Positions 30,220-38,112 of a stretch of 41,606 bases of DNA are shown piece after piece. The notes below the pieces were generated by a model. It ran no database searches and was not told the origin of the DNA. It saw only the letters and a list, made by a program, of their open reading frames with translations. The stretch's first letter is position 1. Every line of letters starts with the position of its first letter. The position numbers and the translations under genes are program-made. Source of the DNA: Chromatiales bacterium (lineage in GTDB: Bacteria > Pseudomonadota > Gammaproteobacteria > Steroidobacterales > Woeseiaceae); the NCBI GenBank assembly GCA_024679535.1, contig JAIBDF010000010.1, positions 1 to 41,606 on the forward strand, written 5' to 3'.

Positions 30220-30960
30220 ATGGCAGTAAACTGTGACATCCCGGACGCGCTCATCGTAGCGCTCCGGGATGCACGTCATATCTGCATACTCACTGGTGCC
30301 GGCGTCTCCGCCGAGAGCGGCGTGCCGACTTTCCGGGAAGCGCAGGACGGTTTGTGGGCCAAGCACGATCCCCACGACCTTGCCACACCCGATGCGTTTC
30401 TTGCCGATCCTGTCCTCGTCTGGCGCTGGTACCGCTGGCGGCGGGACCTGGTTGCCGAGGCCGAGCCCAACCCGGGACACCACGCGATCGCACGACTGGC
30501 AGAACTGGTCCCGCGCCTCACCCTGGTTACACAAAACGTTGACAACATGCACCAGCGCGCCGGCAGCCGCGACGTCATTGAGTTTCACGGCAATATTTTC
30601 GAGGACCGTTGTTTCGCGGACGGCTCGTTACAGGTCGGTGACCCTACGACTGCGGTGCCGATGTGCAGTGAGTGCGGCAGCCACCTGCGCCCCGGCGTCG
30701 TCTGGTTTGGTGAGTCGATTCCGGAACAGGCGCTCCACGAATCCTGCGCCGCGGCGTCAGACTGCGATGTATTCCTGTCGATCGGCACATCCTCGTTGGT
30801 TTACCCGGCGGCGGGCCTCGCCGACCTGGCTAGGCAGAACGGCGCGACGGTTGCGGAGGTCAACCCCAACCCGACCATGCACGCCGGCAGCTTCGACTAT
30901 GCGCTCGCAGGAAATTCCGGGGTCGTATTGCCGGAACTGGTAAACTGTCTGGCCGTCTAA
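30220..30960 (+). CDS. cobB: Class III sirtuin, NAD-dependent protein deacylase
   Basis: Removes acyl groups from protein lysines using NAD. The 246-residue protein has GAGVSAESGVPTFR, the catalytic His123 (EFHGN) and the QNVDNMHQRAG motif. Two features point to succinyl/malonyl removal rather than simple deacetylation: PTFR in place of PDFR, and Tyr71-x-x-Arg74 (WYRWR), the pair that binds the acyl carboxylate in SIRT5 and CobB. Three cysteines (131, 149, 152) are in the zinc module; a canonical fourth is not visible, as I recall for E. coli CobB. It is tightly linked to acnA, so a TCA-cycle enzyme and a deacylase are made together. DUF2333 follows 30 bp later. Confidence 0.93.
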   Translation: MAVNCDIPDALIVALRDARHICILTGAGVSAESGVPTFREAQDGLWAKHDPHDLATPDAFLADPVLVWRWYRWRRDLVAEAEPNPGHHAIARLAELVPRLTLVTQNVDNMHQRAGSRDVIEFHGNIFEDRCFADGSLQVGDPTTAVPMCSECGSHLRPGVVWFGESIPEQALHESCAAASDCDVFLSIGTSSLVYPAAGLADLARQNGATVAEVNPNPTMHAGSFDYALAGNSGVVLPELVNCLAV

Positions 30961-30990
30961 AAGCAACGTCAGTCAACGGAACCGAGAGCG

Positions 30991-31986
30991 ATGGAACGAT
31001 CAGCAGCCAGCATCCTGTCCACAGCCAGGTGGAGCAAAATTACCCTTTGGGCCATCGGTGTCTTTCTCCTGCTGATGTTCGTCATCGGCTTCTGGGCATC
31101 GCGCGAGCCGGACATTTTCTGGGTGCAACGCACTGCCGAGCAGGAGTCCGCGGTTGTGGGCTACTCGACGGTCGATACCTTGATAAGGGTCGCTGAGGCG
31201 CTGCGGGACAAGAACGGCGGCTACCTCACGAACGACAAGCTGCCGCCATTCCTGCTGCTCGACAACATCCCGAGCTGGGAACTGGGTGTTGTCAATCAGA
31301 TACGGGATCTCGGGCGCGTCATGCGCGACGACTATACGCGAAGCCAGTCGCAGTCCATGGAAGATCCGGATGTCGCCGACGGCGCACCAAAGTTTTTCTA
31401 TGACAACGATTCATGGGTATTTCCCACGACCGAGTCGGAATATCAGCACGGTATCGATGCCTTTACGCGCTATCGCGATCGCCTTGCCTCGGGAGACCCG
31501 GATACGCAGTTCTACGCACGCGCCGATAATCTGCGGGAGTGGTTATCACAGGTTGAGAAGCGCCTTGGCAGCCTTACACGACGTCTCGGCAACAGCGTGG
31601 CCAAAACCCGCATCAATGACGATCTCGCCGGTGATGCTGCGGCTGAAGCGTCCGGCCCGCAACCCGATACGTTCAACGTGCGTACTTCCTGGTGGAAGAC
31701 TGACAACATCTTTTTCGAGGCCCGCGGCACGGCCTGGGCACTCGTACATTTCTTCCGCGCAGCGGAGTTCGATTTTGCGCTTGTTCTGCAGGACAAGAAT
31801 GCTGAAGCCAGCGTACGCCAGATAATTCGAGAGCTTGAAGCCAGTCTGGATCCGCTCCGCTCACCGATGATTATGAACGGCGGGGGCTATGGCCTGACAG
31901 CAAATCACTCGCTGGTAATGGCGAATTATCTCGCGCGGGCCAATGCAGCCGTAATCAATTTGCGCGAGTTGCTAGACCAGGGATAG
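30991..31986 (+). CDS. DUF2333 family membrane protein
   Basis: A 331-residue protein with one N-terminal membrane helix (about 17-37, ITLWAIGVFLLLMFVIGFW) and a long soluble, probably periplasmic part. Segments such as TVDTLIRVAEALRDKNGGYLTND, DNIPSWELGVVNQIRD and WWKTDNIFFEARGTAWAL are those of DUF2333, a proteobacterial family without known function. It follows the sirtuin gene closely and may be cotranscribed with acnA-cobB. Its stop codon lies inside a small hairpin. Confidence 0.88.
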   Translation: MERSAASILSTARWSKITLWAIGVFLLLMFVIGFWASREPDIFWVQRTAEQESAVVGYSTVDTLIRVAEALRDKNGGYLTNDKLPPFLLLDNIPSWELGVVNQIRDLGRVMRDDYTRSQSQSMEDPDVADGAPKFFYDNDSWVFPTTESEYQHGIDAFTRYRDRLASGDPDTQFYARADNLREWLSQVEKRLGSLTRRLGNSVAKTRINDDLAGDAAAEASGPQPDTFNVRTSWWKTDNIFFEARGTAWALVHFFRAAEFDFALVLQDKNAEASVRQIIRELEASLDPLRSPMIMNGGGYGLTANHSLVMANYLARANAAVINLRELLDQG

Positions 31987-31999
31987 TCAGGCACTATCC
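31981..31999 (+). other. Hairpin across the DUF2333 stop codon
   Basis: GGATAGT (31981-31987) pairs fully with ACTATCC (31993-31999) around CAGGC; the TAG stop is inside the stem. No T-tract follows, so a terminator role is uncertain. It separates the acnA-cobB-DUF2333 unit from the cobalamin riboswitch. Confidence 0.4.
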
Positions 32000-32009
32000 T
32001 CCTCGAATT

Positions 32010-32200
32010 CGTAGGGTGACGTTTGGCGTTTCATGCCTGACGTTTAATCGGGAAGACGGTGCGTCGCCAAGACCATCCCGTCACTGCCCCCGCAACGGTA
32101 AATGAGTTCATCGATCATCGAGCCACTGCGCAGACCGCGTGGGAAGGCGATCGAAAGGCCAAGAGCCACTCATGAGTCCGGAGACCGGCCCTGCGACAAA
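32010..32200 (+). promoter_or_regulatory. Cobalamin (B12) riboswitch aptamer
   Basis: An adenosylcobalamin-type riboswitch in the 257-bp leader of the btuB-like gene. The conserved pieces appear in order: ATCGGGAAGACGGTGCG near 32049, CACTGCCCCCGCAACGGTAA (about 32081-32100), GAGCCACTG, GGGAAGGC, AAGAGCCA, and the B12 box AGTCCGGAGACCGGCC (32175-32190). It should reduce receptor synthesis when cobalamin is plentiful. The outer limits are estimated from the conserved blocks. Confidence 0.95.
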
Positions 32201-32204
32201 TCCA

Positions 32205-32239
32205 CTTTCGATCGCGTCGGGGAAGACGCGGGGGGAAAG
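32205..32239 (+). promoter_or_regulatory. Likely riboswitch expression platform masking the ribosome site
   Basis: CTTTC (32205-32209) can pair with GAAAG (32235-32239), which is part of the ribosome-binding stretch before ATG 32244. Inside, CGCGTC (32213-32218) pairs with GACGCG (32225-32230) around GGGGAA. There is no T-tract, so control is probably translational rather than by termination (inference). Confidence 0.55.
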
Positions 32240-32243
32240 ATTA

Positions 32244-34151
32244 ATGAAAAACCAAACCGCGATTCTGGCCGCTATTGGCGCCAGTTTCGTCGCGCTTCCT
32301 GTTCTCGCAACTGCAGACGAAGAATCCGTGGACCAGATTATTGTCACCGGTTCGCGCACACCTGTGTCAATCAACTCGGTCGGCAGTGCCGTCACCGTGA
32401 TTTCGCGGGATGACATTGAACGCCGCCAGGCGCGTTACGTATCGGATTTGTTGCGCACCGTTCCTGGCTTTTCGGTCAGCCAATCCGGCGTCGCAGGATC
32501 GCAGACGCAGGTCCGGGTGCGTGGCTCCGAAGCTAACCACGTACTTGTGCTCATCGATGGGGTACGTGCCAATGATCCCGCAACGGGTGACGAATTCCGT
32601 TGGGAGTTTCTGACCACGGCGAATATCGAGCGCATTGAGATCGTTCGCGGCCCGCAAAGCGCCCTCTGGGGCAGCGATGCCGTCGCCGGGGTCGTGCACA
32701 TCATCACGCGAGCAGGTGGATCACAGCCTCAAGTGGGCGGCTATATCGAAGCCGGTTCTCTGAACTCCTTCAACACGGCGCTCAACGGCAACTTTGGCGA
32801 CGAGGACTGGAGCGTAAATCTCAGTGCGGAACGCCTCGAAACGGACGGCGGCAATATCTCGCGCTCCGGCGCTGAAAATGACAACTCTGACGCCACTACA
32901 GGGTCGCTGAGTGCCTCCTTCCGCGCGTCACAAAACCTCTCCTTCACTTTCGGAGCCCGGGCTGTTGATTCGTACTCACAGTATGACAACGTGGACTTCA
33001 TAGTCACCGGCCTGCCGTCCGACTCCGATGTCGCTCTGAAAACCAGACAAAATTACGTGCAGGTTGGCAGCACGATTGGCAGCGGCACATCACGGGTGAA
33101 ACACCATATCGCCGCACGATACTTCGACAGCGACAATCGCAACCTCGCAAACGGCGTGGAAGACGTTACCGCCCTCTCTGAGCGCACGACGTTCGCCTAC
33201 CAGGCCGATATCTCGTTAGGCAACGATGTTCTTTCTATGGCGGTCGAACGCGAAGAGACAAGCTTCGAACAACGAGGGCCCATTGGCTTTGGCGACCCAA
33301 ACCAGCTGCAGGAGATGGATATCTCAAGTGTGGTCGCAGATTATCAGGCCCATGTTGGCGACAACGTGACGTGGCTCCTCAGTGCGCGTTTCGACGACAA
33401 CAGCCTGTTTGACGATGCGGTCACGGGACGGTTATCTGTAGCATGGAACCTGAACGATGCGACCCGGCTGCGCGGCAACGTTGGCACCGGACGCAAGAAC
33501 CCAACGTTCATCGAGCTGTTTGGCTATTTTCCCGGGCAGTTCTTGAGTAATCCGAACCTCGAGCCAGAGCAGTCCACCTCATTCGACCTGGGTGTCGAAC
33601 GCCAGGTCAATGACGCACTGAACGTCCAGCTGACCCTGTTCAAACAGGACCTCGAAAATGAAATCAACGGCTTCGTATTCGATCCCGTCACGTTCCTGTT
33701 AACCGCAGAGAACATGCCAGGAACCAGCAAGCGTGAAGGTGTGGAATTGGCAGCCCGTCTGGATGTATCCGAGCGCCTGGGCCTGAATGCCAGTTACACC
33801 TATATCGATTCTACTGCTGAAAACCTGCGCGAGATCCGACGTCCGCGGCACTCTGGTCACATCGAATTCGATTATGGATTCACTGATGGCCGGGGACGCC
33901 TCGCGCTCGTCGCAGCCTACGGCGGAACGCGCACCGACACGTTCTTCCCACCCTGGCCGAATCCTCCAGAGGTCGTTACCCTGAGCAATCACTGGCTCGT
34001 GGACCTGACGGCCCAGTATCGCATCTCGGAAAGCGTCAAGGTGTTCGCCCGTGCCAACAATCTGCTCGACACCGACTACGAGCAGGTATACGGCTACAAC
34101 ACGCCCGGGCGTGCCGCCTATGCCGGCGTGCAGGTCGCGTTCGGCCAGTAA
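32244..34151 (+). CDS. btuB: BtuB-like TonB-dependent vitamin B12 receptor
   Basis: Outer-membrane receptor that imports cobalamin with energy from TonB. The 635-residue protein has a signal peptide (MKNQTAILAAIGASFVALPVLATA), a TonB-box region (DQIIVTGSR), the plug domain (about 30-150; LLRTVPGFSV, RGSEANHVLVLIDGV, ERIEIVRGPQSALWGSDAVAGVV) and a beta-barrel to the C-terminus. The frame is open to 32139, but that part is the riboswitch; ATG 32244 has GGGGGAAAG before it. The riboswitch argues strongly for a corrinoid substrate. Its stop is 3 bp from the stop of the convergent metal-transport operon; no BtuCDF genes are nearby. Confidence 0.93.
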   Translation: MKNQTAILAAIGASFVALPVLATADEESVDQIIVTGSRTPVSINSVGSAVTVISRDDIERRQARYVSDLLRTVPGFSVSQSGVAGSQTQVRVRGSEANHVLVLIDGVRANDPATGDEFRWEFLTTANIERIEIVRGPQSALWGSDAVAGVVHIITRAGGSQPQVGGYIEAGSLNSFNTALNGNFGDEDWSVNLSAERLETDGGNISRSGAENDNSDATTGSLSASFRASQNLSFTFGARAVDSYSQYDNVDFIVTGLPSDSDVALKTRQNYVQVGSTIGSGTSRVKHHIAARYFDSDNRNLANGVEDVTALSERTTFAYQADISLGNDVLSMAVEREETSFEQRGPIGFGDPNQLQEMDISSVVADYQAHVGDNVTWLLSARFDDNSLFDDAVTGRLSVAWNLNDATRLRGNVGTGRKNPTFIELFGYFPGQFLSNPNLEPEQSTSFDLGVERQVNDALNVQLTLFKQDLENEINGFVFDPVTFLLTAENMPGTSKREGVELAARLDVSERLGLNASYTYIDSTAENLREIRRPRHSGHIEFDYGFTDGRGRLALVAAYGGTRTDTFFPPWPNPPEVVTLSNHWLVDLTAQYRISESVKVFARANNLLDTDYEQVYGYNTPGRAAYAGVQVAFGQ

Positions 34152-34154
34152 TTC

Positions 34155-34919
34155 CTAGGCAGGTCGCCCTTTGTCAGACATGACGAGGCCGGCCAACAGT
34201 GCGACGGCTGCCATGCTCCAGACGATGACGGCCCCGGTCGGAAGATCAAGAACCAGCGACACGATGATGCCCAGCAGGTAGGCGACGCTGCCGACGACGT
34301 AGCCGGCGATCAGCCGATTGCCGCGCCGAATTCCCATCGTTGCCAATGCCGGGATGATAAGGCTCGCGAATACGAGGTAGATGCCAACAATTTGCACCGA
34401 TGCCGTCACCACGACCGCAAATATCGGGTAAAAATTAAAGGCCCGTGTCTGTGGCCCGAGCCAGAGCCACGCGACGAGTACGATAGTGGACAGCACAGCG
34501 ATCGGGAGCAACGAAGACCAGGTTTGCCAGAGAATCTGGCCAACCAGAAGCTCCTTGAGATGCTCACTACCGTGTGGATTACCGGCCAGCAGCAGGATGC
34601 CGCCGGTTGCAGCCAGGATGAACAGGATGCCGATCAGCGGCTCCTGAATGCCCGGCCACCGCTTTTCAGTCCAGTTCAGGCCCGCGGCAGCAACCAGGGC
34701 CGCACTGACTGCAGCAAGCTGCACCTCAATACCGTCATGATCCCAGTCCATCGTGTAGGCGGCAATCACGCCAAGACCGGCGACCTGCGCGATCGCCAGA
34801 TCAATGAAGATGATGCCTCGCTTCAACACTTCCTGCCCCAACGGCACATGGGTGCTCAACACCAGCAAGCCCGCGACGAATGCCGGCCCGATAATCGTCC
34901 AGTCAACGATGTCAGACAT
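34155..34919 (-). CDS. Metal ABC transporter permease (ZnuB family)
   Basis: A 254-residue inner-membrane permease of the ABC-3 family, with about eight hydrophobic helices and the family segments RGIIFIDLAIAQVAGLG and VFASLIIPALATMG. It would carry Zn2+, or possibly Mn2+ or Fe2+, across the inner membrane. Its ATG lies within the binding-protein gene, overlapping its end by 8 bp, so translation is probably coupled. It is the last gene of the operon. The ATPase that must power it is not in this operon. Confidence 0.9.
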   Translation of the reverse strand: MSDIVDWTIIGPAFVAGLLVLSTHVPLGQEVLKRGIIFIDLAIAQVAGLGVIAAYTMDWDHDGIEVQLAAVSAALVAAAGLNWTEKRWPGIQEPLIGILFILAATGGILLLAGNPHGSEHLKELLVGQILWQTWSSLLPIAVLSTIVLVAWLWLGPQTRAFNFYPIFAVVVTASVQIVGIYLVFASLIIPALATMGIRRGNRLIAGYVVGSVAYLLGIIVSLVLDLPTGAVIVWSMAAVALLAGLVMSDKGRPA

Positions 34920-35814
34920 CGTCCATGGCCTCTTTCAGTCGAGCGATAATGTCGTCGAACAGCGTGAAAAGATCTGTCGCCGTGTCGGTGCCACCCACGG
35001 TCAGCGGCAACACAATGGCCGGAATGCCTGTGCGTTCTGACAGCCATTCAGACGATTTTCCGTGCTGGTATGGCGCGCGAATAATCACGTCGGCCCCACC
35101 GCTCGAAAATCGTGTCGTCAGCTGACTCAGGTGGGCGGCCGTTGGCGGCAATCCGGGAACCGCCTCGAGATTGGCAACTTCCTCAATGCCGAGCCAACTC
35201 AGGAGGTAGACCCAGGAATTATGATGCGCTATCGCCCGCTTACCTCTCAGGCTCGCCGCCGCCGCTTCCCAGCGAACTATCGAGGCCTCCCAGTCAACAA
35301 GAAACCTATTTAAGTTATCACTGTAAATATCTGTATTATCAGGATTAATCGTGGATAACCTGACACTTAATGCGCGTGCCACTGTCGTCACGTTATGCGG
35401 ATTAACCTGGATATGCGGATTACCTTGCGGGTGAATATCGCCTTTGCTGCGATCCACATCAGCTGTAGCATCGACTCGCAGCACGAAACTGCTTGCCTCC
35501 ATGTAACCGTCGGTTCCCGGCATGACCTTGCGATTGTTCGCCTTTTGCATGAGCGCTGACAGCCACCCGATCTCGAGTTGGGCGCCGCTGCATATGACGA
35601 GGTCGGCACGGCGCACCTTGGCAATCAGACTCGGTCGTGCCTGGATGTAATGCGGGTCCTGCAGCGCTGTTGTCGCGCTAAAGCTCTCGACGAGGTCCCC
35701 ACCAATTTCGTCCGCCAGCGCCGCCCACTCTGGTTCGCACGCAAACACCCGAAGCTCGGCATTCACAGCGAGCGGCAGCGCGCACAGAAGTACTGCTGTA
35801 ATCAGCTTGTTCAC
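34912..35814 (-). CDS. Periplasmic metal-binding protein (ZnuA-like, cluster A-I)
   Basis: A 300-residue solute-binding protein with signal peptide MNKLITAVLLCALPLAVNA. The metal ligands of the family are recognisable: His55 (DPHY), His134 (GNPHIQVNP; His128 nearby) and His197/198 (IAHHNSW), with the fourth ligand probably in the C-terminal lobe. The long His/Asp-rich loop of classical ZnuA is only hinted at by the SKGDIHPQGNPH stretch. A patch of about 65 bases (35,281-35,345) is unusually AT-rich for this window. The permease gene overlaps its 3' end and the outer-membrane gene ends 10 bp before its start. Confidence 0.92.
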   Translation of the reverse strand: MNKLITAVLLCALPLAVNAELRVFACEPEWAALADEIGGDLVESFSATTALQDPHYIQARPSLIAKVRRADLVICSGAQLEIGWLSALMQKANNRKVMPGTDGYMEASSFVLRVDATADVDRSKGDIHPQGNPHIQVNPHNVTTVARALSVRLSTINPDNTDIYSDNLNRFLVDWEASIVRWEAAAASLRGKRAIAHHNSWVYLLSWLGIEEVANLEAVPGLPPTAAHLSQLTTRFSSGGADVIIRAPYQHGKSSEWLSERTGIPAIVLPLTVGGTDTATDLFTLFDDIIARLKEAMDDV

Positions 35815-35823
35815 AGGACTCTC

Positions 35824-36966
35824 CTAGAATTCATGCGCGCCGTGGGCGCCGATGCTGTGAATGTACTGCAGGCCCCATTCACTGCCATCCTCTGCCCCCG
35901 TCCGATCCTGCGTAAATTGCAGACGCAGGCGACTGAATTCGCTGTTTGACCAGTCGAACATGACGCTGTAACGCCGGGGATCGTCTGCATTTGTTTGCAA
36001 ACCGTCCGCACGCGCGCCGAAACGCCAACGTGCGAAAGGCTGGTAAACGGCCTGCGCATACCAGCCGCCGTCAACGCCATCATCGCCAGAGTCGAAATAC
36101 TCTGTCTGGAAAACAAAGTTCCGGTCCTTCCAATTGCCGTCTGGCGACCACTTCCAGATGAGGTGTGCGCCGGTGAGCGACGCCATATTGTCGCGCTCGA
36201 GGTACGAGGCACCGGCGAGCCAGCTGCCCACGGAACCGAGGTCTCCTCCGACATTAGCGAACAGGGTGCTCGCCGCCAGGCCCGAGGGGTCGCCCTCACC
36301 CTGGAGGATCTCTCCACCCAGTTCCATATAAGTATCCGTGGGCGCGAGCCATGTCAGCCGGACACCGTTATCCAAATATCGACCATCGAAAAACGCCTGG
36401 TACGGGAGCGGCAGATCCGCGAAGTCCCATTGGTGAGAATGCTTGGCATTCAGATAGCCGAAGGCTGATGAAATACGACCAAAACGCGCCCCAAAACCGG
36501 CAGGCAAGGCCGTCGCTTCAACCCAGGCTTCCTCAATCTCCAGCTCAGACTCTCCGTCCTCGAAAGCGAGCGCAGCCGTCAGGTAGGCAGCGAACTTGTC
36601 GTCAACGTTGGCATTCATGATGAGCTCGGTCTCGCCGACCGCGAACCCCTCGCTGTCCGTCCCTGGGCCATCGACGCCCCATAATGTGCCCTGGAATACG
36701 ACACCGATGGCCGGATTAAAGGCCGCTTGGCCGCTACTTTGTGCCTGCGAAGGTGCTGGCGACCGAGCTGTATAGCTGGCCTGTGCGGCATTTTGTTCCG
36801 CGACCGCGAGTCGTCGTTCAAGCTCCATAATACGGGCATCGTAGTCCGCACGTAACTCGTCGATAGCGGCACGCAGCAGTTCAATATCAGTGTCTTCTGC
36901 TACAGAAGCGACAGGAACCATCAAGGTAAACGCCATTAACGCGTTGGGTAAAGAAACGATACGCAT
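35824..36966 (-). CDS. Outer-membrane protein with N-terminal coiled coil, in a metal-uptake operon
   Basis: A 380-residue protein. After the signal peptide (MRIVSLPNALMAFTLMVPVASVAE) come a coiled coil (about 24-62; DIELLRAAIDELRADYDARIM) and a beta-barrel-like domain rich in alternating strands, ending in Phe. This resembles porin-like proteins that accompany ZnuA/ZnuB genes; I infer a route for metal across the outer membrane. The start is decided by GGAGGA just upstream of ATG 36966; a TTG at 36981 would place that ribosome site inside the coding region. It starts 50 bp after the small Cys/His protein. Confidence 0.82.
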   Translation of the reverse strand: MRIVSLPNALMAFTLMVPVASVAEDTDIELLRAAIDELRADYDARIMELERRLAVAEQNAAQASYTARSPAPSQAQSSGQAAFNPAIGVVFQGTLWGVDGPGTDSEGFAVGETELIMNANVDDKFAAYLTAALAFEDGESELEIEEAWVEATALPAGFGARFGRISSAFGYLNAKHSHQWDFADLPLPYQAFFDGRYLDNGVRLTWLAPTDTYMELGGEILQGEGDPSGLAASTLFANVGGDLGSVGSWLAGASYLERDNMASLTGAHLIWKWSPDGNWKDRNFVFQTEYFDSGDDGVDGGWYAQAVYQPFARWRFGARADGLQTNADDPRRYSVMFDWSNSEFSRLRLQFTQDRTGAEDGSEWGLQYIHSIGAHGAHEF

Positions 36967-37016
36967 TGCATCGTCCTCCAATTGATCAAACTAAAAAGAA
37001 AATTGTTTCTTGCTTA

Positions 37017-37295
37017 TTAGTCAGTCAATGGCGGGTCACGCGGGCTATAAGGCGCCACATGTCGGGGCTGTAACAACCGGGTTTGTGGATCCGCGAGACG
37101 CTCGCCACGGTTGTCCGGGGCTCTGTACTCATGAGTGATCTCGACGGTGTCGGCTGAATGGCCGTGAGTGATACAGATTTCACACTCGCTACTGTCGCCC
37201 GTCGCATGCGTCGCCGCATGGACAGCGATGGTGGTGTGGCCGACAAGGAGTCCCAGGAGGACAACAAGGCAAATGTGGCGGGTCGCAGGTCTCAC
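37017..37295 (-). CDS. Small exported Cys/His-containing protein, leader of the metal operon
   Basis: A 92-residue protein starting with GTG. A hydrophobic signal segment (about 8-27) is followed by SECEICITHGHSAD, a CxxC plus two histidines that could hold a metal ion, and a tail ending YSPRDPP. Small proteins of this kind occur with zinc-type ABC genes and have been labelled zinc chaperones or DUF2946-like; I recognise the pattern but cannot confirm the family. It precedes the outer-membrane protein, binding protein and permease genes on the same strand. No AT-rich palindrome like a Zur box is evident in the 41 bp before it. Confidence 0.65.
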   Translation of the reverse strand: MRPATRHICLVVLLGLLVGHTTIAVHAATHATGDSSECEICITHGHSADTVEITHEYRAPDNRGERLADPQTRLLQPRHVAPYSPRDPPLTD

Positions 37296-37336
37296 GCTCG
37301 GTTTGACTATCTCGCGATGCTAGGTTCTGTATTGCT

Positions 37337-38101
37337 CTAGTATATCCCGACCCACGTCGGGATGCGCTGCCAACTGTTGTTTAGATCCTTGTCCAGCCGT
37401 CGGTATGAAGGTTCGTAACGACCGACCAGCCCCCAGAAGCGTTGCGAATGATTCATGTGGCGTGCGTGGCACAACTCATGGATCATCACGTACCGCAGAT
37501 GCTGCGGGTTGAGGAACATCAGGCAGTAGTTGAGACTGATGGTACCGGTGCTCGAGTGACTGCCCCAACAGGTCCGTTGACCACGGACATGCATGGTTTT
37601 GAAGGCGTTGCCCGTCTCTGCAGACAGCGCCCGCAATCTCGGTAGCATCTCTTTTTTCCCGAGCGCGATAAGCCACCGCTTCAGTGCGATCACGCACTGC
37701 GACTCGTCGGCCGTGCAACCTGCGAGAATCAGCGTATTCCCGCGCACTCGGTAGCGGACGGTCTTGCTTCCGTCGGCACGTTCGTAACGCACGCAGAATC
37801 GCCGGTCGATCCCGGGTAGTTCGATACTGACAGGCAAGGCGAATGGTTCAGGGGGGTGCTCAGCGGCAAACGACGCGCGAGTCTTCCGGATCCAGTCGCG
37901 ATGCGCTTCGACGAACTCCTGCACGTCCGCCGGACGGGTACGTTTCGGTACGACAACCTCCACGCGTCCGCGGGGAAACACCTTGATCGACAGGCGCTTC
38001 GCCCGCGCACTTTCGCGCACAGAAAAGCCCGACATCATGTCGGGCTCTTCAACGTCCGCAAAAAGCGGTAACTGGGTGGCTGCCGTCTGCACGGCAGCCA
38101 T
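37337..38101 (-). CDS. YgjP-type (DUF45) zinc metallopeptidase
   Basis: A 254-residue protein with the YgjP-like metallopeptidase domain. The zinc motif is MIHELCHARH with His208, Glu209 and His212, and a third ligand at His218 (MNHSQRFW). The preceding CWGSHSSTGTISLNYCLMF is the family pattern. The N-terminal half has RESARAKRLSIKVFPRGRVEVVVP. No signal peptide is present, so it is cytoplasmic. Substrates are unknown. It starts 11 bp after the VNG-repeat gene, and its first eight codons form a 9-bp hairpin. Confidence 0.9.
   Translation of the reverse strand: MAAVQTAATQLPLFADVEEPDMMSGFSVRESARAKRLSIKVFPRGRVEVVVPKRTRPADVQEFVEAHRDWIRKTRASFAAEHPPEPFALPVSIELPGIDRRFCVRYERADGSKTVRYRVRGNTLILAGCTADESQCVIALKRWLIALGKKEMLPRLRALSAETGNAFKTMHVRGQRTCWGSHSSTGTISLNYCLMFLNPQHLRYVMIHELCHARHMNHSQRFWGLVGRYEPSYRRLDKDLNNSWQRIPTWVGIY
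38078..38099 (-). other. Hairpin at the start of the metallopeptidase gene
   Basis: On the minus strand GGCTGCCGT and ACGGCAGCC form a perfect 9-bp stem with a GCAG loop, beginning at the G of the start codon. No T-tract follows. In the mRNA it would cover the initiation region and could limit translation from the shared transcript with the upstream gene. Confidence 0.5.
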
Positions 38102-38112
38102 TCTACGGGATA

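Noticed and set aside
37296-37336. Search for a Zur-type AT-rich palindrome before the metal operon.
   Set aside because: No convincing inverted repeat of the GTTATA-like type was seen; the AAGAAA/TTTCTT repeat near 36990 is short and inside the operon.
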